A program made the translations under genes and the position numbers. A stretch of DNA of 64,000 nucleotides from Fischerella sp. PCC 9605 (GTDB lineage Bacteria; Cyanobacteriota; Cyanobacteriia; Cyanobacteriales; Nostocaceae). The stretch is from the NCBI RefSeq assembly GCF_000517105.1, contig NZ_KI912149.1, forward strand, positions 1,513,946 to 1,577,945, given 5' to 3'. Below are positions 51,041 through 59,337 of this stretch, in pieces; within the stretch, counting starts at the first letter, position 1, and every line of letters starts with the position of its first letter. The notes below the pieces were generated by a model. That model searched no databases. It worked only from the letters and a program-made list of their open reading frames with translations, and was not told the DNA's origin.

Positions 51041-52072
51041 GTGTCAGAGTTTCCCTTAGTAGCCATTTGCATTCCCACTTACAATCAAGCGCGTTACTTA
51101 GTTCAATCGGTAACTAGTGCTTGCAATCAAACCTATCCCAACATAGAAGTATGGGTTGCTGACGATGCCAGTACTGATGAGACACCAGAAGTGATGGCAA
51201 AGCTCTGTCAGCAGTTTCCGCAGGTGCGTTACTATCGGCAACCCAAAAACCTTGGTATCGCAGGTAACAATACTTGGCTTTTGAGCCAGCCACAAACAGA
51301 ATTTATTGTGCGCTTAGACTCCGATGATGTGTTGTTGCCAAATTATGTAGAGACTTTAGTCCCACTACTGCAAAAATATCCAGAAGCTGGTTATGCTCAT
51401 AACGCTGTTCACGAAATAGACGAGCGTGGAGAAAATCGCTCTGTGCGGCGCATCGCCAGAACCCAAGAGTTTCAGAACGCTGAAGATGCATTGCGAGCCT
51501 CAGTTTCTGGCTATCGCGTGGCGGCAAACATTTGTATGTTTAGAAGCAAGGCATTAAGAGAATTAAAGTATTATGAAAACCGCCCAGAATTTGTTGAAGA
51601 TTACGATTTAGCAGTCAGAATAGCAGATGCTGGTTATGGTAATGTTTATAGCAACGAAATATTAGCTTGCTATCGCGTCTGGACAGACATAAATACACCA
51701 CGTCCCAAACGAAAAAATCTGCAATTGAAAGGATACATCCGCATTTTTGAAGAAAGCTTGCAGCCTGCCTTTCAGCAGCGGGGCTGGGATACAAAAGTGC
51801 TGAAGAAACAGCGCCAAAAGTTTGCGATTATACATTCAGCTTACTGTTTTCTGCCCATCTACAATCAACAAGAACGCGATGAACTGGTGGGATTATTGAA
51901 ACAATTAGGTGATTCAACTGCATTGCGACTGCGTATATTTTTATTGTCTTTGGGTCTAGCTCCATTCTTTGAATGGCAGCTACACACAGAATTAAAGTTA
52001 AAAGGTATGGTCAAGAGTTGGTTAAGTAAACTCAAGACTGGTTCCACAGTTAAAACAGCAGAACCAACGTAA
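51041..52072 (+). CDS. Glycosyltransferase family 2
   Basis: A 343-residue GT-A enzyme starting at GTG 51041; AAGGAG lies at 51024-51029 as ribosome site. Motifs are PLVAICIPTYNQARYLVQSV (5-24), VADDASTDETPEV and the metal site RLDSDDVLL (91-99). The acceptor half has RFAVRIADAGYGN-like features (LAVRIADAGYGNVYSNEILACYR), and the C-terminal 60 residues are hydrophobic and basic, possibly membrane-associated. It starts a pair of GT2 genes that precede the polymerase-like gene. Confidence 0.92.
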   Translation: MSEFPLVAICIPTYNQARYLVQSVTSACNQTYPNIEVWVADDASTDETPEVMAKLCQQFPQVRYYRQPKNLGIAGNNTWLLSQPQTEFIVRLDSDDVLLPNYVETLVPLLQKYPEAGYAHNAVHEIDERGENRSVRRIARTQEFQNAEDALRASVSGYRVAANICMFRSKALRELKYYENRPEFVEDYDLAVRIADAGYGNVYSNEILACYRVWTDINTPRPKRKNLQLKGYIRIFEESLQPAFQQRGWDTKVLKKQRQKFAIIHSAYCFLPIYNQQERDELVGLLKQLGDSTALRLRIFLLSLGLAPFFEWQLHTELKLKGMVKSWLSKLKTGSTVKTAEPT

Positions 52073-52086
52073 ATTTGCATACAACC

Positions 52087-53058
52087 ATGATGACCATCAC
52101 TGCCATCATTCCCACCTATCGTCGCCCTAAAGACTTAACTCGTTGTTTAGAAGCACTCAAACAACAAACTCGCCCAGCAGATGAAGTGCTGGTGACAGTG
52201 CGAGACATCGATAACGACACTTGGGCATTATTCAAAGAATCAAACTTTCATCCCTTGCCAATCCGTACTCTCACTGTCACGGTTTCAGGAGTAGTTGCAG
52301 CTCTCAATGCAGCTTTAGATGCTGCCAAAGGCGATATCATCACAGTCACTGATGATGATGCTGCACCTCATCCTGATTGGCTAGAACGGATCGAAACATA
52401 TTATTTGTCAGATGACCGCTTAGGTGGTGTGGGTGGACGAGACTGGGTGTACTGGCAAGGTAAATTGTTAGATCATGGCGATACTGAATTAGTCGGTCAA
52501 CTTCAGTGGTTTGGGCGTGTAATTGGCAACCATCACAGAGGTGTAGGAACAGCCCGTGAGGTAGACATACTTAAGGGTGTAAATATGAGTTTCCGCCGGA
52601 GTGCGATCGCCGAAGCCCAACTTCGCTTTGATGAGCGGATGCTGGGTACAGGAGCGCAGGTGAACTTCGAGATGGCCTTATGCTTGGCATTGAAGCGCAA
52701 TGGCTGGAAGCTTGTTTTCGATCCGGCGATCGCAGTGGATCACTATCCAGCACAACGTTTTGACGAGGATAAGCGAGACAGATTAAATGAGGTCGCTCTT
52801 GTGAACGCCGTACACAATGAAACCTTAGTTTTGCTGGAACACTTACCGCCTGAACGTCGTGCAGTGTTTATGGCATGGGCTATACTGGTGGGTACGCAAG
52901 AATCTTTAGGTTTCGTGCAGTGTTTGCGATTCTTGCCCAAGGAAGGAAAATTGGCTGTAAGAAAATGGCTGACATCCCTCCGGGGTCGCTGGCTGGGTTT
53001 GCAAACTTGGCAGCAATGTCTGCGGGAAGCCTCAAAAAAAGAGATAACTAGTAAATAG
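52087..53058 (+). CDS. Glycosyltransferase family 2
   Basis: About 323 residues with TAIIPTYRRPKDLTRCLEAL (5-24), a short donor loop LVTVRDIDND, VSGVVAALNAAL and the metal-binding TVTDDDAAPHPDWLE (87-100). The next segment GGVGGRDWVYWQGK and ILKGVNMSFRRSAI resemble chitooligosaccharide and exopolysaccharide glycosyltransferases (EpsO/WcaA style). Two ATGs at 52087 and 52090 are equally good starts; a TTG at 52075 is rejected. The gene begins 14 bp after the previous stop, so they are cotranscribed. Confidence 0.9.
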   Translation: MMTITAIIPTYRRPKDLTRCLEALKQQTRPADEVLVTVRDIDNDTWALFKESNFHPLPIRTLTVTVSGVVAALNAALDAAKGDIITVTDDDAAPHPDWLERIETYYLSDDRLGGVGGRDWVYWQGKLLDHGDTELVGQLQWFGRVIGNHHRGVGTAREVDILKGVNMSFRRSAIAEAQLRFDERMLGTGAQVNFEMALCLALKRNGWKLVFDPAIAVDHYPAQRFDEDKRDRLNEVALVNAVHNETLVLLEHLPPERRAVFMAWAILVGTQESLGFVQCLRFLPKEGKLAVRKWLTSLRGRWLGLQTWQQCLREASKKEITSK

Positions 53059-53078
53059 TCTCTGGATGGTGATGCTCA

Positions 53079-54512
53079 GTGATTTACAGGCACGTAAATA
53101 TCAATAGTTCTTCCGCAACAAACGTTAAGCAACAAAATCCGCCGCTTCTGGGTTGGCTGGCAATTCTGGCGCTAGTGGTTTTTTCCGCAGCGTCTATTGC
53201 TGCGGGTGCTGGTTCCATATTTCGCCCAGCATACGTAGTGATTTCTTTCGCTGTGGGTGTTTTTTTGTATCTGCGATATCCCGTACTTTACATGGGTTTT
53301 CTTTGGTGGATGTGGTTTCTCACCCCTTTGATTTCTCGTTTAATTGATTATCGCAGTACCTTCGATCAGAGTCGCTTCATACTGGTATCGCAGTATTTAG
53401 TCACACTCATCACTATGCACACCGTCTTGAAAGAACTGCCTCGATCATATCGTCAAGGTGGTTTGCCCTTTATCTTGGCTCTTTCGGGTGTGTTGTACGG
53501 TTCCCTAATCGGATTCATCAAAACCTCACCTGTTACCGCTGTTAGGGGTCTTTTCGATTGGTTAACTCCTATTAGCTTCGCTTTTTACGTATTTATAAAA
53601 TGGCGTGACTATCCTCAGCATCGCCAAAATATTACGCGAGTATTTCTTTGGGGGGTATTAGTAACGGGAGTTTATGGAGTCATACAATACTTAGTTGCAC
53701 CTGAATGGGATAGATTTTGGTTGATCAGCACAAAACTCCAAAGCTTTGGCAGACCCGAACCTTTAGGAATGCGGATCTGGAGTACGATGGCATCATCTGG
53801 GCCTTTTGCCACAATGATCATGACAGGTTTACTGTTGTTATTTAATAGCAAAGATGTTTTACGTATCCCTGCATCAGCAGCTGGCTATTTAGCATTACTA
53901 CTAACACTAGTAAGAACCATGTGGGGAGCATGGTTGGTAGGTATACTCACCCTACTCTCTTCACTCAAACCACATATCCAAATGCGTCTGATTGTCACTA
54001 TTTTAGTCATGGCAATCTGTGTCATCCCCCTAGCTACTGTAGAGCCATTCTCTGAGGTGATTGCCACTCGACTAGAAACTTTTTCTAATCTCGATGAAGA
54101 TAGCAGCGCCCAAGCCAGGCAAGGGATTTATGAAAGAGGAGTCAACAAAGCCCTAACAAACTATTTAGGTAACGGCATCGGCAATACATTTATTGTTAAC
54201 GAAAAGGGTGTACTAGAACCTATTGTGATTGATAGCGGCATTTTAGATACGTTTTTCACACTAGGTTGGTTTGGTGCTGTCTTTTACTTAGGTGGATTAA
54301 TTTTGTTGTTGTTTCAAGTATTTCAGTATTCTGAGCTTGGCATAGATCCTTTTATGGCTGCTGCACGCGCCATTGGTATTGCTTGTGTTGTGACTCTACC
54401 CATTGGTAGCGGTATGCTAGGAGTCTCCGGCATGATTCTTTGGGGATTCTTAGCCATTGTGATGGCAGCACATAAATACCATGTACATCAACGAAACTCC
54501 GGATTTAATTGA
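53079..54512 (+). CDS. O-antigen polymerase/ligase-like membrane protein
   Basis: A 477-residue integral membrane protein with about ten to twelve predicted helices, for example LLGWLAILALVVFSAASIAAGAG and VISFAVGVFLYLRYPVLYMGFLWWMW. A large loop (about 325-385) after helix nine contains NKALTNYLGNGIGNTFIV, similar to the periplasmic Wzy/WaaL loop. It probably polymerises or ligates the exported repeat units. The start is GTG at 53079 with GGATGGTG upstream. It is the last plus-strand gene of the polysaccharide block, followed by tandem repeats and two minus-strand P450 genes. Confidence 0.82.
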   Translation: MIYRHVNINSSSATNVKQQNPPLLGWLAILALVVFSAASIAAGAGSIFRPAYVVISFAVGVFLYLRYPVLYMGFLWWMWFLTPLISRLIDYRSTFDQSRFILVSQYLVTLITMHTVLKELPRSYRQGGLPFILALSGVLYGSLIGFIKTSPVTAVRGLFDWLTPISFAFYVFIKWRDYPQHRQNITRVFLWGVLVTGVYGVIQYLVAPEWDRFWLISTKLQSFGRPEPLGMRIWSTMASSGPFATMIMTGLLLLFNSKDVLRIPASAAGYLALLLTLVRTMWGAWLVGILTLLSSLKPHIQMRLIVTILVMAICVIPLATVEPFSEVIATRLETFSNLDEDSSAQARQGIYERGVNKALTNYLGNGIGNTFIVNEKGVLEPIVIDSGILDTFFTLGWFGAVFYLGGLILLLFQVFQYSELGIDPFMAAARAIGIACVVTLPIGSGMLGVSGMILWGFLAIVMAAHKYHVHQRNSGFN

Positions 54513-54524
54513 CTCCTGTGCGTA

Positions 54525-54620
54525 GTCAATAGTCATTGGTCATTGGTCATTAGTTAGTAGTTAGTGGTTAGTAGTTAGTGGTTATTCTCCCCATCTCCCC
54601 CTCTCCCACTCTCCCCAAAT
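54525..54620. repeat. Heptameric tandem repeats (CATTGGT and TTAGTAG units)
   Basis: CATTGGT units at 54534-54550 and TTAGTAG/TTAGTGG units at 54553-54584, then a CTCCCC tract to 54616. Forms the border between the polysaccharide locus and the P450 genes. Non-coding. Confidence 0.75.
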
Positions 54621-54635
54621 GGGTAAATTCAAAAC

Positions 54636-56003
54636 CTAACAGCTTACTAGATTGGGGGCTTTCACCTTTTTTCCTGTCACTACCATTGACACACCACCAC
54701 CTGGTGTGGTAGCAAGACCACGACGCACAGCACGTACCGGACGATGATCGGCTAGATCCAGTTGCCAGCGTGTCAAAATAGTTGCCAGTACAAGTTTCAT
54801 TTCAAACTGGGCAAACGCCATACCCAGACAGCGACGGTTGCCGCCCCCAAAGGGCATATATTCATAAGGTGAAAATTGGCGTTCCAAAAAACGCTCTGGC
54901 TTAAACTGCTTCGGTTCTGGGTATATATCCTCGCGCTGGTGGGTCAAATAAATACAAGGAGATAAATACGTACCTGGCTCAAAGTCGTAGCCCATCAGTT
55001 GAAATGGTGCTTTCAAAATGCGACTGAAAGTAAATAAAGCAATAGGATATATACGCAATGTCTCTTGGCAAACTGCTGTGAGATAAGGTAGCCGAGCAAT
55101 TTCACTGGGATCTGTATCGTCGCTGATGTTTTCCAATTCCTTCAGTAGTTTATCGCAGACTGTTGGTAGCTTGTGAATCCAATATAATGCCCATGCTAAA
55201 GCAGAAGCGGTGGTTTCATGACCTGCCAACAGTAATGTAATCAATTCATCGCGTAATTCTCGATCTGTCATTGACCGTCCTGCTTCATCACAAGCCGACA
55301 TCATTAAACTTAAGATATCTTCACCAGAAGTATCGGATTGCTGACGACGTTCCTGAATTTCAGCATAAATAAGTTCGTCAATTCGCTCTCGTTGACGGAC
55401 AAAGCTTCCCCAAGGACTCCAAGGGCCTAAATCTTTTTGCAGCGTCTTCAGAAACAGGAAACCAGACTTGACAGGTGAGTCAAAATTATCCAGCATCTGA
55501 CTGAATAGTTGTCGCAATTCCTCGAAACGTTCTCCCTCATCAACGCCAAAAACAGCACGAAGGATGACTCGCAGCGAAATTTCTTGCAGGGCGGAACGGG
55601 CGATGAAAGATTTACCAATAGTCCAGTTATCGGTGACTTTCTCGGTGATGTCACAAATTAGCTTGCCATAGGTTCGCATTCTCTCGCCATGAAAGGGAGG
55701 AGTTAACAGACGTCGCTTGCGTTGGTGGCGATCGCCATCTAATAATAACAGCGAGTCATCTCCTACTATAAAATGGAAAATTTTGTTAGCTGGCCCAGAC
55801 TCAAATAGTTTGGAGTCAGCAGTCATGATTTGCTGAAGTGCTTGTGGGTGGCTAACAACTATTAATGGGGGAAAGCCAGTTATTCGAGATGTAAAGCAGT
55901 CTCCATAGCGCTTTGCATTCTCTTCTAAGAATTCTAAAGGGCGAAAGAGCACCTGAATTAGTTGTACGAAGGCTGGTGTACGCGGGCCATCAGGGAGTTT
56001 CAT
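54636..56003 (-). CDS. Cytochrome P450 (CYP110 family)
   Basis: A 455-residue haem monooxygenase. The I-helix oxygen-binding motif is AGHETT, the K-helix ExxR is in ETLRIYP, PERF follows (FKPERFLERQFSP), and the haem-binding loop is FGGGNRRCLG with C392 as ligand. The N-terminus MKLPDGPRTPAFVQLIQVLFRPLEF lacks a membrane anchor. CYP110 enzymes are near-ubiquitous in filamentous cyanobacteria and hydroxylate fatty acids, alkanes or terpenes. It is the downstream member of a tandem pair; no terpene synthase or other partner gene is adjacent. Confidence 0.93.
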   Translation of the reverse strand: MKLPDGPRTPAFVQLIQVLFRPLEFLEENAKRYGDCFTSRITGFPPLIVVSHPQALQQIMTADSKLFESGPANKIFHFIVGDDSLLLLDGDRHQRKRRLLTPPFHGERMRTYGKLICDITEKVTDNWTIGKSFIARSALQEISLRVILRAVFGVDEGERFEELRQLFSQMLDNFDSPVKSGFLFLKTLQKDLGPWSPWGSFVRQRERIDELIYAEIQERRQQSDTSGEDILSLMMSACDEAGRSMTDRELRDELITLLLAGHETTASALAWALYWIHKLPTVCDKLLKELENISDDTDPSEIARLPYLTAVCQETLRIYPIALFTFSRILKAPFQLMGYDFEPGTYLSPCIYLTHQREDIYPEPKQFKPERFLERQFSPYEYMPFGGGNRRCLGMAFAQFEMKLVLATILTRWQLDLADHRPVRAVRRGLATTPGGGVSMVVTGKKVKAPNLVSC

Positions 56004-56057
56004 ATAAAACCTCGCGATAAGCGTGGAAACCCACTACATATCTTTAATATAGTTGAA

Positions 56058-56077
56058 AGGCGGTTGTACAACCGCCT
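56058..56077. promoter_or_regulatory. 20-bp perfect palindrome upstream of the first CYP110 gene
   Basis: AGGCGGTTGTACAACCGCCT, 54 bp upstream of the P450 start at 56003. Shares its arms with the longer palindrome at 31377-31404. It is in the right position to affect transcription of the P450 gene or be an operator, but could equally be a dispersed repeat. Confidence 0.45.
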
Positions 56078-56099
56078 ATACCGAAGCTATCAAAATTCA

Positions 56100-56210
56100 G
56101 GCGTTGCTGATTGAAAGTATGAAACTGTTAACATCAGATTTACAATCTACTACTGTAGAAGCAATTCATGAATTGCTTCTACAAAATTCATACCTCGATT
56201 CAGCAACGCC
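56100..56210. mobile_element. MITE with 8-bp target duplication
   Basis: A 111-bp element with terminal inverted repeats GGCGTTGCTGATTGAAAG (left) and its near complement ending CAGCAACGCC (right); 11 outermost bases match exactly and GTATGAA recurs inside. The centre holds a perfect hairpin TAGAAGCAATTCATGAATTG. It is flanked by a perfect 8-bp direct repeat AAAATTCA (56092-56099 and 56211-56218). The right-hand copy overlaps the stop codon of the upstream P450 gene. No transposase inside, so it is non-autonomous. Confidence 0.85.
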
Positions 56211-56215
56211 AAAAT

Positions 56216-57586
56216 TCAACCAGAAATAGTCTCTAGAGTTCGAGACTGAACCTGATGCCGATCTTTCACAACCATTTGGATGGGGCGATTTGGCCCTGTT
56301 ACCAAACCACGCCGTCTAGGTTGCACATCTGAGTTATCCACCAGTGCCAATTCCAAGCGCGAGAGGATGGTTGCTAGTACCAATTTCATTTCAAATTGAG
56401 CAAAGGCGTCACCAATACAGCGTTTTGCACCACCCCCAAATGGCAAAAATTCATAGGGTGAAAATTGCCTTTCTAAAAAGCGTTCTGGTTTAAATTGCTT
56501 AGGCTCAGGGTATAAATCTTCGCGTTGGTGTGTGAGATAAATAGATCCCATTACCTGTGTACCTGGTTCAAGTTCATAACCACATAGGGATAGGGGTTGT
56601 TTTACTACGCGGGCAAAAGTGAGCATTGCTACAGGGTAAATTCGCAAGGTTTCGTAACAAACGGCATTTAGATAGGGTAATTTCAAAACACTGTTGGAGT
56701 CAGGGCGATCGCCAAGGGAATCAAGTTCTTGCAGTAGCTTTTCGCGTACTGCTGGCAATTTGTGAATCCAATATAATGCCCAAGTCAAGGCTGTTGCTGT
56801 GGTTTCATGACCAGCTACCAACAAGGTCATCAATTCATCACTTAACTCTGCATCGGTCATAGGCTGACCTGCTTCATCCCGTGCTGCGATTAATAAGCTA
56901 AGAATATCTGTGCGAGATGAGTCTGCTTGCTCTCGACGTTCCTGAATTTCTTCGTACAAAAGTTTATAAGCTTGCTCTCGGCGGCGCAGAAAAGTTCCCC
57001 AAGGAGTTAGCGAGCCTAAATCCCTTTGCAATGCTGGGAAATAAAGCATTAGCGCCCTCAAGGGAGAACTTCCGCCCCTATCCAGCATTATTTTCAAAAT
57101 ATCTTCCAGTGCTTGGGCACGAGGACTATCATATAGCCCAAACACAGCTTGCATGATTATCCGCATAGTAATAGCCTGCATGGCAGATCGCACGCAAAAG
57201 GGTTTACCGATTTGCCATTGGCTAATGATTTCTTCTGTAACCTTGTTAATTACTTGTGCGTAGGCTCGCATTCTGTCACCATGAAAAGGAGGCATCAACA
57301 ACTGGCGTTGACGCCGATGCACTTCACCACTGACAGTAATTACAGAATGCTCACCTAATGTTGGTAAAAAAAGCGGTTCTCCGGGAGCTTCAAACTCTTT
57401 AGTGTCTCTAGTTAGTATCTGCTGTAGCGCTTGGGGGTTACTCACAAAAACCATAGGACTTGTCAGCTGCAATGTAAAGATGTCCCCATAGCGTCTAGCA
57501 CAGTCTTCCATATACGTCATAGGATTTAAAATCCACTGGAGAATTTGTACCAATTGTGGAGTTTGCGGGCCGTTTGGTAATTTCAT
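56216..57586 (-). CDS. Cytochrome P450 (CYP110 family), upstream paralogue
   Basis: A 456-residue haem monooxygenase closely related to the P450 at 54636. It has AGHETTA in the I helix, YETLRIYP (ExxR), FKPERFLERQFSP and the haem loop FGGGAKRCIG with C390. The C-terminal tail after the haem loop differs from the paralogue and ends TLETISG; its stop codon lies within the target duplication of the MITE at 56100-56210. The tandem pair probably arose by duplication and may have divergent substrates. Confidence 0.93.
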   Translation of the reverse strand: MKLPNGPQTPQLVQILQWILNPMTYMEDCARRYGDIFTLQLTSPMVFVSNPQALQQILTRDTKEFEAPGEPLFLPTLGEHSVITVSGEVHRRQRQLLMPPFHGDRMRAYAQVINKVTEEIISQWQIGKPFCVRSAMQAITMRIIMQAVFGLYDSPRAQALEDILKIMLDRGGSSPLRALMLYFPALQRDLGSLTPWGTFLRRREQAYKLLYEEIQERREQADSSRTDILSLLIAARDEAGQPMTDAELSDELMTLLVAGHETTATALTWALYWIHKLPAVREKLLQELDSLGDRPDSNSVLKLPYLNAVCYETLRIYPVAMLTFARVVKQPLSLCGYELEPGTQVMGSIYLTHQREDLYPEPKQFKPERFLERQFSPYEFLPFGGGAKRCIGDAFAQFEMKLVLATILSRLELALVDNSDVQPRRRGLVTGPNRPIQMVVKDRHQVQSRTLETISG

Positions 57587-57917
57587 AGGCTCTACTCGCT
57601 GCTTTCACGCTTTGTCGCCACTGTAATTAATAAGTGTAATCAATTCAGGGTTGATGCGAGCTTTGCATATAAATTGTGATTCTGATGTTCGTAGTAGGCA
57701 CTATGAGGTGTATTCGCAAGCGATCGCCACTACTAATCAAATCCTCATGGCTGCATGGTTTATTCTCAATTAATCGAGATTTGCTCAGGTTTATAGAGTG
57801 AACCCTGATGTGATTTAAAACAGCGATCGCGTTGACTGTATTCACTAACTTGCGATCTAAGCTCGACTGCGATCGCGCTTTCGGTAAATGGATAAAATCG
57901 ATTCAAACAAACCAAGC
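57587..57917. other. Non-coding region upstream of the P450 gene
   Basis: 331 bp upstream of the minus-strand P450 gene, containing three close GCGATCGC sites (57720, 57822 and 57870) and no convincing ORF. It should hold the P450 promoter. A 66-codon minus frame (57645-57845) has no family resemblance and is not annotated. Confidence 0.45.
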
Positions 57918-58015
57918 TTTTGATAGGTTTGTAGTGGGGGCTTTAGCCCTCATTTAGGCACGAAAGTGCTTACTAAGAACTCCCTTAGCCTGTCAAAATC
58001 TTTGTGGCAGACCAC
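57918..58015. mobile_element. MITE-like element, copy B
   Basis: About 98 bp nearly identical to copy A at 31001-31113, including CCCTTAGCCTGTCAAAATC and TTTGTGGCAGACC. The right end GGCAGACCAC is followed by TA (58016-58017) that is also the flank of the IS630 element that follows. The left end is more degenerate than in copy A. Confidence 0.7.
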
Positions 58016-58030
58016 TAGTGGTCTATCGCA

Positions 58031-59252
58031 TTAATTTTGCTGGGTTGGATAAATATTTGAAAGCTTAACTCTTGCATCTTCTGTACGAAAGCTCCAATCC
58101 ACACAAACTTTGTTTCTATCACGTTCACATTCCCAACTCGAAACCTCTTTTTCTAAAGTTTTGGTATCGGGAATTCTTCTTTGAAGACATTGGCGTACAA
58201 GTACAGATAACTCACATTCAACCATATTTAACCCTTCGGGTTCGCCAGTCGCACCCTGCACCGAAGCCACCCTGCGGGCGTCTACATGGGGGGACCCCCT
58301 TTGGAGCGCGCTGGCTCACCAACTACCATGTTTGGGCGTATGATGAATCTCTAATTTTTTGGCAATTCGCCTTGCTTCCCTGGGCTCAAACGCTTCATAT
58401 AAAGCACTGATTGTATGAGTATTTAAGTTATCCATTACTAATCGAATTAGTTCTGCATCTGGAAAATGAATATCAACCAATTCTTTCATACAATTAGCAA
58501 AATCAATTTTAGTTCTTCGTTGAGTAACTTTAATATGCCTCCATCCTAAATATGAAGCAAAAAAGGCGAATAAATTACAACTGCCCAAAGCGTTCATATT
58601 CGTAATCAACTTTTTCCACTATTGGGGGTTTATTTTCTGTTTTTGGTGTTGGTGCAAGCGGTTGATGAACATCCCTAATTAATTGACACAATCTTTCATC
58701 GAAGCATACTAATGGGCGTTTTGGGTCAACACTTTGAGCAACCTAATCCAGTACATCTTCCATACAGCAAACAAATTCTGCACTAACTTGTGGGATGCAC
58801 CATTGTTCTTTTAACCAAGGTTTAAGTTCGTTTTTTTTAGTATGCGTCCTACTGTATCAGCACTAACACTGTCTACTATTTCTAGGCTAACTAACTTGTC
58901 TGCCAACAATTGTAATGTCCAACGCTAGTGTCCTGTTGGTGGCTGACTGCAAGTGGTAGCAATCACAAATGCCTCTGCCCTTGGAGTTAGCTTACGTAGT
59001 TTTCCAGGACGCTTACGCTCGCTTAAAGTATTTTTCAAATTTTCTTGGACAAACTGTTTGCGCGTCCTTTCCACTGTTGGCACACTTATGTGTAAAATTT
59101 TGGCGATCGCTTCCAGAAGTTTCACCTGACGCAGCCATGAGTAAAGTGTGCGCCCGACGAATCATTCGCGCCGTTGCTTTTCCTTTCTTCACTATTTCAA
59201 CTAACTGTTGATGCTGTTCTTGTGTCAGCTTTACTATGTGCTTTTTTGGTAT
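58031..59252 (-). pseudogene. IS630 transposase A, frameshifted and interrupted
   Basis: Minus-strand relic of an IS630-type DDE transposase. The probable start codon is now ATA (59250-59252). It begins with the helix-turn-helix region KKGKATARMIRRAHTLLMA, continues in another frame with ISVPTVERTRKQFVQENL, loses frame at PTGH-stop, and retains MKELVDIHFPDAELIRLVMDNLNTHT (second Asp) and YEAFEPREARRIAKKLEIHHTPKHGSW. An 87-bp repeat sits between GSW and LNMVECEL, placing a TGA immediately after GSW. The C-terminus RFRTEDARVKLSNIYPTQQN-like end is intact up to 58031. Confidence 0.8.
58231..58320. repeat. 87-bp repeat inserted in the IS630 A transposase
   Basis: Foreign segment starting CTTCGGGTTCGCCAGTCGCA and containing a GGGGGGACCCCC foldback, flanked by ACC on both sides (58231-58233 and 58318-58320), consistent with a 3-bp duplication. 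It separates the conserved GSW and LNM codons of the transposase. Confidence 0.7.
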
Positions 59253-59337
59253 AGCCTATTATTTGCGATCGCTCAACTCTCTGTTTCGATTTTAACCCTG
59301 CAAAATTAATGCGATAGACCACTAGTACTCTGTCCCA

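Larger units (their letters stand above)
58018..59322. mobile_element. IS630-family element A, inactive
   Basis: A 1305-bp element with terminal inverted repeats GTGGTCTATCGCATTAATTT at the left and the complement at the right (the repeats extend on to TTGC), flanked by TA dinucleotides (58016-58017 and 59323-59324), as expected for IS630/Tc1 insertion. It carries a degenerate transposase on the minus strand. Confidence 0.85.

Noticed and set aside
21658-54512. Calling the locus an O-antigen or generic capsule cluster
   Set aside because: HepA and HepC similarity and the gene set match the heterocyst envelope island better, though a capsule role is not excluded for individual genes.
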